Notes under the pieces: generated by a model
Seen by the model: the letters and a program-made list of their open reading frames with translations, nothing else
Told to the model about the DNA's origin: nothing
Database searches by the model: none
Assembly: GCF_963576545.1 (NCBI RefSeq)
Contig: NC_083644.1
Span: forward strand, 24,255,893-24,319,892
DNA length: 64,000 nt
Source of the DNA: Limanda limanda
Lineage: Eukaryota; Chordata; Actinopteri; Pleuronectiformes; Pleuronectidae
Direction: 5' to 3'
Position numbers and translations under genes: made by a program
Shown: positions 1 through 13,391 of the stretch, one piece after another
Layout: every line of letters starts with the position of its first letter
How positions within the stretch are numbered: the first letter of the stretch is position 1

Positions 1-1179
1 TTTCTCACATGAATATACCTGATATGAGCATGATCATATGTTAATAGAAAACCATTAACATATTTTGTTCTGTGCACCTCTGATGCAGAAACGGTTGCTC
101 CTGGAGGGTTGGTAGAAAGAAGTGAAATGGAGATGTTGTCCCTGGAGATGCCTCCAGAGTTTACGCCTCATGAAGAAAACAGAGGAAAGGTCACCAACCC
201 TATCATACCCTCAGGGAGCTGAAACACCGCCAGGGTGGTGGCGAGTCTGCATTGTCTGTGATCGTTCAGCAGACGCCATGATCAGTGGGAGACATGGGAG
301 CTAGCAGCGAGGGCCTATCATTCTGCCATGTTGTGACAGCAAGCGCCATCCACAATGCTCTGCCTGTTGAGAGATGGAAGTGTCATGGCATGGCTTGACT
401 GGCACAGTGTGAAGTCAGGCCTCCTTAGGGCACTCGCGTGGAAGGATCCATCTCAGCAGCATTTCAGGCACTCGGCTTTAGCTAAACTGTCAGCAGACTT
501 CAATAATTCCCGTCTGTTTTGTATGGACATGACAACTTATTACACAGACATCAGGCTATTTGACACAGAGTAAAAACACAAACAGACCGATGTGGGCTAT
601 GCTGCAGCTTGTCTGCTGACATGGTACTGAAGTGACAGTAATGTTCTCCATGGTATAACATTCAGTTTGAACCAAACAGAGCATAGTGTGTCTGCTGCCA
701 TAAATATAAATTATTATTCTATGACTTTTGAGGAGAAAAAAGCAGAAGGGTTGTCTATTAAAAGTATTTCTTAAGCAGTACATCTACCAACGTGCCTGCA
801 GCATCCTTCATCAGATGGGATATGAACCTGGGGATCTTTAGCACTGACAAAATAAAATTACTTTGTGTGGGATAATAAATATTAACAGCATTGATTTTGC
901 CAAGCTTTTCAGAATATTTAAAGTATCTAACATGGTGAATGCCAACAAATTGTAAATGTAGTAGAGGCAAAGCCAAGAGGCTCTAATTTACATCTCCTAA
1001 AGGGTCCAGAATATTTTACCAAATCTTACTAAGACTATCAAACAATGGACAACCTTATCGTCCTGGTCATGCATAAACTACCTTTTAAGATATAATTACG
1101 ACCCTGTGGTTTGCCTCCCCAAACCAGTGAAGTTATAGCCTTCACATTTTTCTTTAAGACTCCTAAGAGGTCACTGTAC

Positions 1180-1610
1180 CCTATGATCTTTGTCTACAAG
1201 TGACAAATTGTCAACATTTGAAGAAATGTCCTAAAGGCAGTCTTGAGATATCATGTTCAAGAGGCTGAAAACATGTTTTGTGAGTCCACCATGACCTTGA
1301 CCTTTGACTCAGCTAATCCATTAGTGGACATAAGTGTCAAGTTTGTAAGGATCTTTGAGGCCTTGCAAAGATAGCACTTTCACAAGATAAAAAAGGGTTT
1401 CGGCAAGTCAGAGTGATCTCGACCTTTGACCAAATTCTAATAAGGTCATCGCTGAGTCCACCTGAACAGTTGTACCAAGTTTGAATAAATTGCCCCCAGG
1501 CATTCTTGAGATATCATGCCTCCAACAATAGGATGGCCAGACAATCTGGACGTAATGCCTCCTGCCTCCTGTGTTTTTAGGCCTGTCAGCTGTGGAGGCA
1601 TAAAAACACC
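1180..1610. repeat. Dispersed modular fish repeat (CTTGACCTTTGAC type)
   Basis: Three related modules of roughly 100 bases follow one another. Recurring phrases are GACCTTGACCTTTGAC, GAGTCCACC, a TTTGAAGAAA/TTTGAATAAA phrase, and CTTGAGATATCATG (seen near 1242 and 1504). The end reads GTGGAGGCATAAAAAC. I recognise this pattern from a widely dispersed teleost repeat; its class is not certain. The copy is diverged. Confidence 0.6.
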
Positions 1611-2062
1611 TGGTTCAAACTATACCAGATTTGAATAAACTTGAGGACAGTAAGACCTGAAGGGACTTTAATATAGAAAGAACATGGCAGCAGTATAACA
1701 CATGGATGAGTGACGCCATCAATTCTCACACTATCAATGGGAAATCCCAGTCCACATATAGGTATGACACATGAATGAAAAGGATCGCCCGTGTCATATA
1801 GTCCTCACTTCCTTTCCTCAGAGGCACCACAATCCCAACGACCATGCTGTACCCAACTTTCTAGAGAGCATCAACAACTCCACACTTCAGTTTCTAACAT
1901 GGCCGCCAACAAACAGACCACTTCCTGTTAATTGAGGTGGAACCATGACTGGAAGTGAGGCACATATTTCTTGTCCGAGAGGTTCTGGCACTGGGGAGAG
2001 GGAGCAGCTCTCCTTCCATGAATCCATCTAGACAGACGCTACAAAAGTTAAGGCGCAATCAC

Positions 2063-2108
2063 TCACACACACACACACCCACAGACACACACACCCACAC
2101 ACACACAG
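2063..2108. repeat. CA microsatellite
   Basis: An imperfect run of CA/AC dinucleotides broken by single C and G changes. Confidence 0.95.
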
Positions 2109-3645
2109 GACGTTTGCCATGCTGGTAAGTGTATGTCATTTTGGAAGCTGAGGCTTTCAATATTTTATTTATTATGCTGCATGTTATCGTTTTCTGTGAA
2201 TGAATCAGACAGAGGAAGCTTTTTAAATTCAACTTGAATCTTATCACAACAGATTGAATCATATCAGAAGGAGGTACAGCTTTTTGGAGGAATGCATTAG
2301 AGTTTCATTAGGACAAAAATGTCCCTACTTAATGGAGAGAAATTATTATAATGAAATAAATTATTGGATATACGGAGGATAACTAGTTAAGTACATATGC
2401 ACTGCAAACATTTCTCCTCAATAAATTGATATCTGTTTAAGTGACGGTCATGAAAAAAACTTCTTAAAGCTAATACTTGGTTGGGTTTTGATGTTTTCTG
2501 TCAAGACAGTTTTGTAAATCAGATAAAGTATGATAAACTTGTGTACATGTGGAGACCGAGTACGACTGAGGTTACGTTTTAAGTCCCTGTTTATTCTTCA
2601 AGTTTCATTGTTATATTTCATGTGCATTTTAGCAGGGTAAACATTTTTATCATTTGGGAAAAACAAGTCTTTGAAGGAGGTTATCCAGGGAAAAAGCACA
2701 TAAATCAATCTGATGTGAAAGAGCTTCTGGATTAAAAAAAAAAAAAAAGAAACTACACAGATTCATATGCTGAGGTCTAATTATTTTTCCATCCAGTGGC
2801 AGACATCTGCTCAGATTGCCCCAACTTTGTTTTCATGCTCCTAATAATGACCTAAAGCCACAAACCGAATGTGTAAAGATAAAAACGTCCTGATATTCAC
2901 TTTGACAGCAAACAAAGTGGAGCACAGACTGGATGGTGTGGAATCTCAGTAGGTGGGAAGCTGATTCATTTGATTACTAGAAACACAGGAGAGGTCAGTG
3001 TGAATTAGAGGTCACACAGTCAGAGCCTCTGCAGCCTCCACCAAAGCAGCTCTGGCGCTTGATGTGCACACTATTTTGACACTCATCTGGGCCTCCTTGT
3101 TAACTCCCCCACAACAGATCTGATGTGTTTGGACAGGCCTACGCTGCACATTAGCGGGGCTGGTTGGGCTCAGATTGCAGTGCAGCACACTTGAAGGGTT
3201 TAGCATCAACACGCTCTGCTGTGTTTCCTCGAATATACAAGATACACTTTAGATCGAAGACAACAAGAGTTATTACATCTTATGACAGGATCCTAAACTA
3301 TTTCAAATGCAGGGCTGAAACTATGCAGAGGTCTAAGTAATCTAGACAGTTTGGCAGGTGCAGCTGCTGTAGAACTGTAGCGGTGTATGGTTGTGAGAAC
3401 AATCAGTGTTATTAGCTGTATCTTACACCCTTAGTCTAACCTCTAACCTTAACCACAAACTCAGCTCAAACAGGCATTAAGGCTGAAAACAGCATTAAAA
3501 CAACAGAGCTCGTTTCAGGAGCTGATTCCACATCAAATATGATCCACAAAGTCATGTTTGAGAAATTCAGCAGCGATGATTTCATCTTATGTCTCAACAA
3601 TCACAATGTGAACAGCAGAGGTATTCATGTTACAAGGTAATATGC

Positions 3646-3665
3646 ATATATATATATATATATAT
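3646..3665. repeat. AT microsatellite
   Basis: Ten uninterrupted AT dinucleotides. Confidence 0.9.
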
Positions 3666-4958
3666 GAATTGGCCAACAGAATGCTTTGCCAGATGACATC
3701 CCAGGTCTGGTGAAAGCTTCTGGAGGAATTAATCATGGAATTGATTAAATGTTGTAACTTTTCAAATTAAAAGACACAAAACAGATGTAAAGGACAAGAA
3801 CGCACTTCCACACATGCATTCACACACTTTTTCCAGCACTGAACCCCAAACAATGATAGCCCTTTCCTTTCCACACAATAAAGCTCAGTAACGCAAAAGT
3901 TCTCTCAGGCTATCAGCTGTACTAGCGGTGCTCAGCAGACACATGCTTGAGCCTTTCTGCAGCGGCTGCAGGTTGAGGTGCAACCTGGCCCTTTGCTGCA
4001 TGTCTGTCTTCCACTACATGCTTAGATTTGGCTGATGAGTTTGTCATTTATTCAAACAGCACTTGTATATGTTGCATGTACAACACATTATGTGCTAAGA
4101 GAAACTTAGAATGTTAAATTGAAATAACACACCTGGAAAATAACTTTCACATCCCACTAAATGAATTACCCACTACACAATAAACAAATTTGCGTTGTTA
4201 TGTAAATTATGAAAATTAAAAACATGCGTGACATTTTGTTGTATAATGTAAGATATAATAACCTCTAACAGAATAATGCCTCAAACATCTCAATTGGGTG
4301 TGGTTTAATTTCTGCTGTTGTAGGATTAAGCAAACAAACTGTAACACAAACTTAGTTAACCATGTCAAACAACAAATGACATCTAAGATGGAAGTGGAGA
4401 GAGAACAAATGGGAATTATATAATGATCACATTTCATTACCCACTGTTATGCCACAGAGAATACCAACTAAAGCAAACAAAATTGGTTTGATGTCTGTGA
4501 AGCATCAGTGCCGGCTGAACGTTTGCAGGAATGCTACTTAGATTTTTATGAATGAGCAGCGACGTCCATTTCGATTTCATCTGGGAGGCGAGCGCACATA
4601 AGGTCCCCTCGCTGATTCCAAATTTAACGTCAAGGGGAAGATTCTTCTCCCAGACGCTTGAAAGGGAGAGCGCGGGGTGGCCTATTGATTTTGGAGAGCT
4701 GGCTCTGTAATTGCTTGTGCACAGAGAGCTGTAAATCAAGAGTGCTCGTTACTCTTTGCTTATACAAGCGGAAGATTACTGTGCGGCAGTTGTGCCAATG
4801 CTGGAGCTTGAAACCTGGACCATTACACACACACAGACCAGTGTTACGCTGTAGAATAATGCATTGAAAGAAAGTAACCACGGACTGACAGGAGCAGCTG
4901 CGTAGAGGAAAAGGTCAACCTGAGTTAATCAGCTAGAATCAGCATCAGCTGAGGAGAG

Positions 4959-5028
4959 TGCGTGCGTGTGTGTGTGTGTGTACATGTGTGCATGCGTGCG
5001 TGTGTGTGTGTACGTATGTACGTGTGTA
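4959..5028. repeat. TG microsatellite, compound
   Basis: A TG-rich tract with interspersed CG and TA steps (GCGTGCGTGTG, TACATGTGTGC, TACGTATGTACG). These alternating purine-pyrimidine steps can favour Z-DNA. Confidence 0.9.
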
Positions 5029-5940
5029 AATGCATGTGCTCATGATGCTAAAATACAAACAATTAAACTGAAATGTGCAAGGAGTCTCAGTGAGAAGACA
5101 CAGAAACCACAGAGGGGCACGGAGGTACCTGTAAAACCAGGGTTAAGTCAACAAAATGTCTGATACATAGCATTTCATGATTTATACATGTCACACCGCG
5201 TATGTGTACTCTGCTGAGACACAGGTGGCATGGCTCTTCACCCATAACTCCAAAAGCTTAAGATAAAAATAGACGTGAAGCGACTTTGACCCTGACAGGT
5301 AAAACCACCGTGGAATCCAAACATTACTTAGTGTGACTGTTCGCCCGCTCATTCGAAAAAAGCTGGCCTCTCACCAAGCTGTACAGGTGCACATTAATTT
5401 TTCAAGTCCTGTTGACAAAAGCTTTCAGACTCGAACAAACGTATGCACTCATACTATATTTTATTTAGGAAAAAATTCCATACATTTCAGCAGCTGCTGG
5501 CTCCACATCCTAAAACAATTGCGCACGTGTGGCCTTCTGTGCATTTTCAGTATGTATACTTGTATTATTAGTTTGCAACAACACAGAGTGGGAAAAAACA
5601 TAAAGAAAGCAGACACTGTACATTCTTTCAGTTAATGTCCTCTGAATGCAAACAGCTCTCCACACGCTCACAATTATGAGCTCCTGACCCAGAGCTAGAG
5701 CTGGCACAGTAACCTGTGGCCCTGAGCATCACCTTACAGAGCCCTATCGTAGCCTCAGCTCACACCTGGTGTTTACATCAGTCCTGAATGTGACTCCTGT
5801 GGCCAATTGGGATCAGATGTCAATTTCCAGCTCTATATGCAAAGATACACATACATTATTTCTGTACGCTAAGAGCAAATGGTAATGCTTTTACACAGTT
5901 AAGTTTACAGATGTGTCCAATAACAATGTTTGTGTGCAAT

Positions 5941-6014
5941 TGTGTGTGTGTGTCGGAATGAGCGGGAGAGAGAGATAGAGAGATAGAGAGATAGAGAGAT
6001 AGAGAGAAAGAGAG
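5941..6014. repeat. TG tract followed by GATAGAGA octamer repeat
   Basis: A short TG run (5941-5953) is followed, after about a dozen bases, by a GA-rich array with an 8-base period (GATAGAGA) from about 5966 to 6014. The second part is a long purine-rich tract. Confidence 0.9.
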
Positions 6015-8711
6015 CAAGAGTCAAGATCGACTGAATGATTGAATGTATGCTCCTATGAAGAAAGATTTTACCAATTGAATAAAAGTATGGTTGGTGATCA
6101 GTGTTGATTGTGGTGCTGGCTACAAACCAATCAATGTATGTGTAAAAACTGTAGTGGGTCAGAGGATGTCGGCTGAGTACGTGGCCCAGGATGGATTTGT
6201 GTTCACACAGCAAAAAAGAATGAGGCCACATGCGTCCCACACCACCTCTGAAAGTGGCGTGTGTTCAGAACTGTACTTAGAGCTGACCACTTGTGTTCCG
6301 ACCACTCAGGACGGGTGTGAACAGGGTCTATGGTGAACCTGTACAGACACCTGTAGGCCTATGATCAACACAGACTGAAAGTCAGATCTACACGACAGGC
6401 TATATATATAATGATTGAAGCACTTCAACATATTTTAAGACCACATAATGTCATGTTATTATAGTAACATTAGCACCCAGGAACACAATCATCAAGTCGT
6501 ACTTTACTTATTGCCCTTAATGTGTATCATTTCAGAACCGCAGTGCATGTTTCCCCTGTGTGGTGCAATAATTTTCACTTTGTGTGTCGTTCCCGCATTT
6601 TCCTCCCTCTGACCAGAAAACCAGGACTAAAAGACATCACACTTTCTGTTTGTCTTCCTCATTCTTTACACTTCACCCAAAATACCATGTTTCTCACTCG
6701 ACTTGTGAAACAAGCTGTATTTGTCTACCAATTCAGAATTTTTTGATTTTCAACAAATAAAACTTTGGATGTGAATTCTTCTCATATGTCAAAACGTTGA
6801 GCACTTTCCCTGACGTGCTATCAGTACTTTTTAAACCCCACATTAGAATAACTATCTTTGAACAAAGTATTAGGACACCGACAGAAAAAGAAGAGGATTT
6901 GAGGATAAAGTTGTAGCACATGTATTACAAGAAGTAAAAGTCCACATTTTATGAGAATAAATTCATAAATGTATTTATCTGATACAAAAAAGACTCAATA
7001 ATTTAATGTAAATACAGTATGTACATCTTGAATAAGGGCACAATCCTTCACCTGTTGCTAATTTGCTACATCTGTCAATAATTTATTATTTTAACCCCGC
7101 TCTCAGTTTTATTTATGAAACATGGTAACAACACACTACCCAAGGTTTTTGAGTTAAATGAAAACACAGTGCACCGGTGATGCCAGTATAGCCACATCTC
7201 CATCATGTCTTTGAGAGAAACTTTTTCAGGTATTATATTACTTGACTATCTCACGACAGATACCATCTTCATAGTGTTCGCAGTCGCTCTAAGCCTTTCT
7301 ACTCCAAACACAATTGGTTTGAGTTTTCTCATCTGTCTGTCCTACATTCATTGTGTGTCAAACAATTTAGCAACTGCCCAAGGCTTTGACTTTTTAAAGT
7401 TGCTCCTAATATCGTTTAATATCAACTAATGATATAGGTCAAGGCTCATTTTGTCATAACATTATTTTAAAGATGCAACATATGGGTCCTGTAGGAACCC
7501 CAGTTATCTTAGCATATATTTTCAAACATTTAAAATAACTATTCCTAAAGGTTTTTCACTTGCCGTCCAGAGTTGTTAATTGTCAATTGTTAATTGTGTC
7601 TATCATCATACTAAGTTGAAGAAGCCCATAGCACAAAGTAGCACAAAAGATAGGAACACTTTCATAAGTAAAATGTCCTGCCTTTAAGATCCTACTTAAC
7701 TGAAAGGAGAGAGGTATCAACAGCAAGTTCATCAAAATCATCAATGACCTAAAATGTTATTGCTAAGTTCCCACAAATGTTCTTGAAAGTCAAAATGACA
7801 TTAAAACGTTATGTTCATGTGACACAAAGACATGTCCCTTGTCCCCTTGACACAATTTTAATGTAAAGTCAGCAATTTTAGATTTTTGGGTATATTTTAC
7901 TGCAATTGTTAGGTTGATAAATATTCAGCGTTTTTAATTTCAAGTTCATTGAATTTAGATAAAATGTGTGGAGGCAATGTTAAATGTCCTGCGTTTGCAT
8001 AACTTTAAATATACTGGAAAGGTTTGTGTCCATCTCAATACATTTTTGAGTAGAGTAAGCCAACTGGGATTTATCTAAAGAAAAAAATATATAACTTTGC
8101 CTTTAAAAATACAATATAATAATAGTTTGTACATAAAATGACAAAGTTATAAGTCATCATTGTTATTATATTCAATAAAACAAACAAAAGAACTCCCCAG
8201 CCTGGTCATTTTATGTCTTGTGTCATGAAATGGATAGGTTGAATTGAATCCGAAAACACATATTATCTTGTTGTGTTATCAATAAACTAGTTGTTGATCT
8301 GACAAAATTCCGAGTCAGACAAGAGTCATGTGACAAATCTATTTCATGTCGGGAACATAGTTATATTGTTGTAACTAATATATTTATTCAGAAGGAGCAT
8401 CTTACTTTTGTTACGGGTTGAGAAAGTACTTGTTTTAAAAATATTTATTAAAATCTAGGTAGTGGGTCCCAGTTTGCATCCAATTGTTCACAAGGTGCAA
8501 AGTTATATTTTATTGTTTTTCAGATTATTTTTTAAGGAGGAGCTGAATAATTCAACTTCATTTGGAATTATTTAAATGAAATATCTGAGTTCATAGAGAA
8601 AAACACTCCTTGGTGAAATTTGAGACAAGAGTCGACCCTGACTTTTGTCAGAGGTCAGAAGACAAAAATGCTTGGGAACAACATTGACATTGATGATCTG
8701 TCATCAGAACA

Positions 8712-8725
8712 CCCCCCCCCCCCCC
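8712..8725. repeat. C homopolymer, 14 bases
   Basis: Fourteen consecutive C's about 190 bases past the donor of the third lpp coding exon, on the intron side. On the transcribed RNA this is a G run. Confidence 0.95.
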
Positions 8726-8915
8726 GTCACATCAACACCCATCTCAGTCAAACTACACACCCCACTTGTGACGCAGTCTTTCCCTTTGAGTTAAGATTGC
8801 GATGTTTCGAGCCCAAGATTAAATAACCCTGATGACATCACTATAACATCATCACGGCTCAGCGTCAGTGTACATATGTGTGTAGGGTATGAGGTTGTGT
8901 CATTGGTGGTCCTAC

Positions 8916-9038
8916 TTGTGCGATCCGTGGCTTGTAGGGCGAGCTGCTCTCCAGGTCGGCCAGGATACTGGTGAGGGAGTCGATCTCGGCATCCAGACTG
9001 GAGCGCCTCTCCTGGAGCGTCTTCTCTGGTCCCTTCAT
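8916..9038 (-). CDS. lpp: lpp third coding exon (leucine-rich export-signal segment)
   Basis: This 123-base exon lies between a TTCACAG acceptor and a CAA|GTAGGA donor. It encodes 41 codons in phase 0 at both ends, so it continues the frame directly from the exon at 13392. The peptide MKGPEKTLQERRSSLDAEID and the following SLTSILADLESSSPYKPR are nearly identical to mammalian LPP (KTLEERRSSLDAEIDSLTSILADLECSSPYKPR). The leucine/isoleucine-spaced part of this segment is the reported nuclear export signal of LPP, which controls its shuttling between adhesions and nucleus. The ATG at the exon start is an internal methionine, not a translation start. The next exon should continue the proline-rich region and then the three LIM domains; I find no convincing exon for it in 1-8915, so it lies outside the window. 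Confidence 0.95.
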
Positions 9039-10529
9039 CTGTGAACAATCATCACAAAGACACAGTGAACTTACCCACTAACTAAACTCAAACCAAACCC
9101 GTCAGTGACCATGCTTGGCTACTAGACCAACTGTTCTCGAAAGTTAAGGGCAGACATTCATCAGTGACAAGTAACTCACGCTCTCTCCTGCTTTTTCCCC
9201 CTTCACGTCTTACACCATAGATTACTGCTTGGAAGTTCATGTTTCACCTTGACCTGAGACAATCCTTTTGAAAGCCACACATCAATAGCAGAGACTTTTC
9301 TCTTGGAGATATGCGCTGAGAAATAACAAGTGATGTATTGTCTGAGAGACAACTTTCATAACACCGTGCACTATTCACCTCCTGCTTTTCACTGCACTTG
9401 GATTTACAGTATCTCCTTCCTCATGTTTTATTCATCCCAATCTCAAACCGCAACATTTCAAACAAAAAGGTTGATTCTTTCAAATTAAAGTCAGATTTTG
9501 TTTTTACCTCATTTAAAAAAAAATGTGATCACAAGAGGTGCTCTTGTTTTTATCTAACTAATTTATTTCCAGAGAAGCTCAAAAGCACCAGTTACAGGAT
9601 CACTCCAGCTCTCAGAGAACTCACTGATTTATTTATCTGCATTTCTTTACCACAGAGAAAGCACAACTCCAACAAAATCTTCGAGCAAAAGAAAAACAAG
9701 GCTGTTGCACAAAAATTGCGGAAAGGAGTTTAAATGATCTGACCGTTAGAGGCGCTGGGTTTTCTACAGAATTCCCGGGAATTTCTCTGTGGAATGACAG
9801 ATATATTTTTAGTCTTCTGAACTATGCTGCAACGGCAAGAAGACTTCTTGCAATTGCCTGCGGGGGCTTTTTGAGTTGGCTGGATCAGTGACTGCTTCTT
9901 ATTCTAATGTTATGTGTTTGGATTACCTGTCACAACCTATTACAGGCAAGACTCTGCCTCCATTCGAAGCCAAGCTGCTGCTTAAAAAACATCTAAGGCA
10001 ATCATGAGCGGGGGTAAACAAAGCAAAACACTAATGGCTTGTCTCAAATCAACAAAAGAAAAGCATGCAAACTTGTTTAACAGTGATAACGAGGAGGATG
10101 AAAGGGAACAGTGCAGTCTTTGTGATGTGCTGGAATTCACCGTGCAGGCCTTCGTAATGTGGACAACAGCCTTGATGAGCACTAACTGCTTTTGTCTTTC
10201 TTTCTCTTGCTCAAGCTTTCAGCGTGAAGGTGTCATAATCCAGACATCTCTGTCAGGGAGGGCGATAAAGACAAGAGAGTATTTCTGCCTCCATTTAGTC
10301 GCTGATTTACTCTGTCACTGTGTATAATTTCTCTACTTAGGCACATTCAAAAAGACTTACAGACATTCTAATTGATGTCTACTTCTTTTTCTGAATGGCG
10401 AAGTGCAACCAGGAGGAATTCAAGCAGACAAAAACGGTTGCATTGTACTATTGTACCTGTGGGCATCAGATACTTGTTTTAAGGAGACTCCCATAAAAAA
10501 AATGTAAAAAAACAAACAAGTTATTTGTG

Positions 10530-10740
10530 GAGCCCGACCGGGATGGATGTCTGGGGCCAATGCCAATGAATGTAAAAATGTCTGATACCATATCAGCCGA
10601 TGTGTATATATTACAGATGTGCAGATCGGCTCTGGCGATATCCAGATCTGTACGTAAATGCTTAACTCATCTGCCCGTCGCCCACCCAAAAGAATTAATT
10701 TCTCCAATTAAGAGAAACTTTCCAGTCCACCTCTACTGGT
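10530..10740. repeat. Degraded CCCGACCG-type dispersed repeat
   Basis: GGAGCCCGACCGGGATGGAT, GGGGCCAATGCCAATG and ATATCAGCCGATGTG are reminiscent of a fish repeat built on CCCGACCGATATATCGGCC. The copy is badly diverged and ends are unclear. Confidence 0.4.
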
Positions 10741-13203
10741 GATGATATGGTAACATATTACACTTAAGAAGGCTGCTTTTGATTCAATTCACAGTCATTT
10801 AACTCGTGGCAACGGCTGACTAAGTCATGAGAACAAGATAGCTCGTGGCCATGAGATATGAATCTGTTCTTTACTAACAAGAACTGCTGAACTGAACTGA
10901 AGAAGCCTCTTGGATGAGAGATGAAACGTTTCACTTTATCACATGATGTAGCCTCAACCATCAACACACACTGTGTGCACTGACTCTGAGGACACACTGT
11001 TGTGGAAACATTTGCAATAACTAGTCACTAAAAACACATGGACCTATTTTGGTTGGCCATGGCGCAGGGGGCGAGGCTGTGAGCATTTGGTATTTGGGTG
11101 ACAAGGATGCGCCTGACACACCTGGAAACAGAGAAAGATTGAGATGGACTGGGTGTGTTAGCGGCAGAAACCAGACATTGTTTTAAACTCCCCAGATCCT
11201 TCCCGTTAAAGAGAGTGTGCACCGCGTAACAGTGTGGTGTCATTTTGTTGAGGGCTGACTGGTCTCAGAGAGAAGGCGGCTGTCACAACGTAAATCTGTA
11301 AAAAGATCTGTCTCCCATTACAAAAAAAAAGGGACCAACAAGGTATTAACAAAGCCTGTGTAGGGAAGAGGTCAAGGTGAATGGAACATCATTTCCTTTT
11401 ACCGTGATCATAATCATTCTGTAAGCTTAACTAAATGTTTACTACAATGAAATCAAAGGTCTCTTTTGTTTTATACTACAAGATTATTTTCCCCTTCACC
11501 TAACCAAGTTCATTATAAGCCTCAACCCAACCAAAACTTAACCATGGTAGTTTCTCATCACAAAGTGGACGACTATTTGTTTGTCATCAGTGATTATTTT
11601 CTGGCATGTCTACAGCTGATGGTAGCTGCAGTAATTAAGGAAAAACTCCTCTTGGACCAGAGGGTAGAGACCAACGACCAAAATCCTTTAATTTGGAGGA
11701 TTTGGGGAAATTATACTTAAAGATCTAGATTAATTTCCTCAACTAATGAATAACCATGTAAAGCACTTTTTAGCAGGAAATTTTACAAAACTGAAAATTC
11801 ATAGATACATATTTTACTTGAGAGTTATGATATATTTAAGTTAATCAAGGGAACGGGATTTTACATCAAGAATGTAAAATCTTCCAATTGACACTGAAGG
11901 CCGTTACATGGATTTTACCTGCTTTACCTTGTTCCATTACTATTATCTCACACTCAGACAAGGACTCTTTACAGACAAGCACTCTGATTAAGTGAGGCGA
12001 ACACAGATATTATTTTAAAAGCTTTCTTTTTCAAATATGTGCCTTAAAAAAATGCAAAAAGGAACCACTTGTTTTCTTCAAGGATATTGGATACATTTAC
12101 ACAACTATGAACAATAATGTCTGGAATTTATCACTGGATCAAGGGCCAGATATGACGATCAACACTAAACAAATTGTTGAAAACAGCAAATATATATTAT
12201 TCCTCACAGTTATATATGTATATATATAAATATATATAGTAGTATTGGTAATGGTCCTTATAGTATAACTACAAAAGTGAGACTGAGAGGCCATAGTAAA
12301 CACATGTCCATTGTAATTTGATTAAAAGAGTATCTGTGATTTCATAAAAGGATCAATGAAAGAAATAATATCTGAGGAAGTTTGAGGATCTAATGATTTG
12401 CAGAAAAACTCATGACAAAATTAGATAAGTGAGAAGTACATTTTGTTTTGAAGATTTTATTGTTAGGTACTTGTGTGTCCTGGGGCACATGTGACATAAA
12501 GAAGCCCAAAGTCTACTCAATTGTCTTCGCTAGTTCCAGCACTGAATATATTCTCTCTCTGTGCTTTAGATTATGAGCTGAAATCATCAAGACAGAGCCC
12601 CCTGCTCCACCTTAGTGTTAAAGACAGCGGTCCTGTCCATAGGCTGAGACAAACATCCCCCTGGTTAAACAACATCATGACACTAACAACTATTACTGTT
12701 ATCACACTGCACCTTTTAGAACAACTGTATAACTATGAGAGGCCTATAGTTTACATTAACGTCATAAGCCCACATGACTGGTCACTTATATACAAATCCC
12801 AAAGGATTTCTATACTGTCTTTGTATACAGTTTGTGTGGGAGGAGCATTTACAATGTATTATAATTATGTAACTGTCTGTCTCCAAACTTACAAAAGAAG
12901 CATTCATTTAGGATATAAACTGGTTGGATCAAATGAGGGGCTTGGGAAAGGAGGGTTTTTTTTCTTCCTGCTTACACTGAACAAAGGAATGTGAAGCACT
13001 TGGAGGATTTCACAGCAGAGGTCAAGTGCTGAGAGTGTCAGTGGGATCACAGAGGCCAGATATCCCGGCCTGTGGGTATTTTTGACCAGCAAAGCAAAGA
13101 CAAGTGACAAGGCTCTGCCAATAGGTGTCAGCCTTCTATCCCTCCTGCATTCAAGCTCTCAGAAACTGAAGAAAGTGTGTTTGTGTGGGGGTCCTGAAGT
13201 TAG

Positions 13204-13240
13204 GATGGCTGGCTCCAGGCTGCAGCTGGAGCCAGCCATC
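13204..13240. other. Perfect 15-bp hairpin near the second lpp coding exon
   Basis: GATGGCTGGCTCCAG and its exact reverse complement CTGGAGCCAGCCATC flank a 7-base centre, GCTGCAG. The structure lies in the intron about 150 bases past the exon's donor. It would form in DNA or in the transcript. Confidence 0.9.
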
Positions 13241-13391
13241 TCTGCAGTTGGCTGCAACTCAAATTGGACAGAGAGTTTTTCTGGACTCAGTACATGAACT
13301 CAGAGTGGAGCTCGGGGCTGTCTTTTCTTTCTGCAATGACTCTTAGAGAGTTACTAACGTCCAAACGTAATAATATACCAGCCTAGCTCAC

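Larger units (their letters stand above)
1..8915 (-). other. lpp: lpp intron after the third coding exon (incomplete)
   Basis: This is intronic DNA downstream of the donor at 8915, at least 8.9 kb long and running out of the window. I find no exon in it. It holds a dispersed modular repeat (about 1180-1610), CA, TA, TG and GATAGAGA microsatellites, a 14-base C tract at 8712-8725, and a unique, fairly GC-rich block around 4490-4860. Short open frames here show no recognisable domain. Confidence 0.7.
9039..13391 (-). other. lpp: lpp intron between second and third coding exons
   Basis: A complete 4,353-base intron in phase 0 with a GT donor at 13391-13390 and an AG acceptor at 9040-9039. It contains a degraded repeat-like stretch around 10530-10740, an AT-rich tract around 12190-12240, and a perfect hairpin at 13204-13240 about 150 bases past the donor. 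The 157-codon plus-strand frame at 12521-12994 opens with TTG, has no recognised domain, and is not called a gene. Confidence 0.8.

Noticed and set aside
10004..10327. 107-codon frame with an ATG and an acidic NSDNEEDERE stretch
   Set aside because: No homologue recognised and no splice support. It could be a conserved non-coding stretch, but I cannot support a gene.
10880..10935. Stretch with GAAGAAGCCTCTTGGATGAG and GAAACGTTTCAC, reminiscent of a fish repeat coding-like motif
   Set aside because: Too short and isolated to assign to a family or a gene.
12521..12994. 157-codon plus-strand open frame
   Set aside because: It opens with TTG, not ATG, has no recognisable domain, and lies in an lpp intron.
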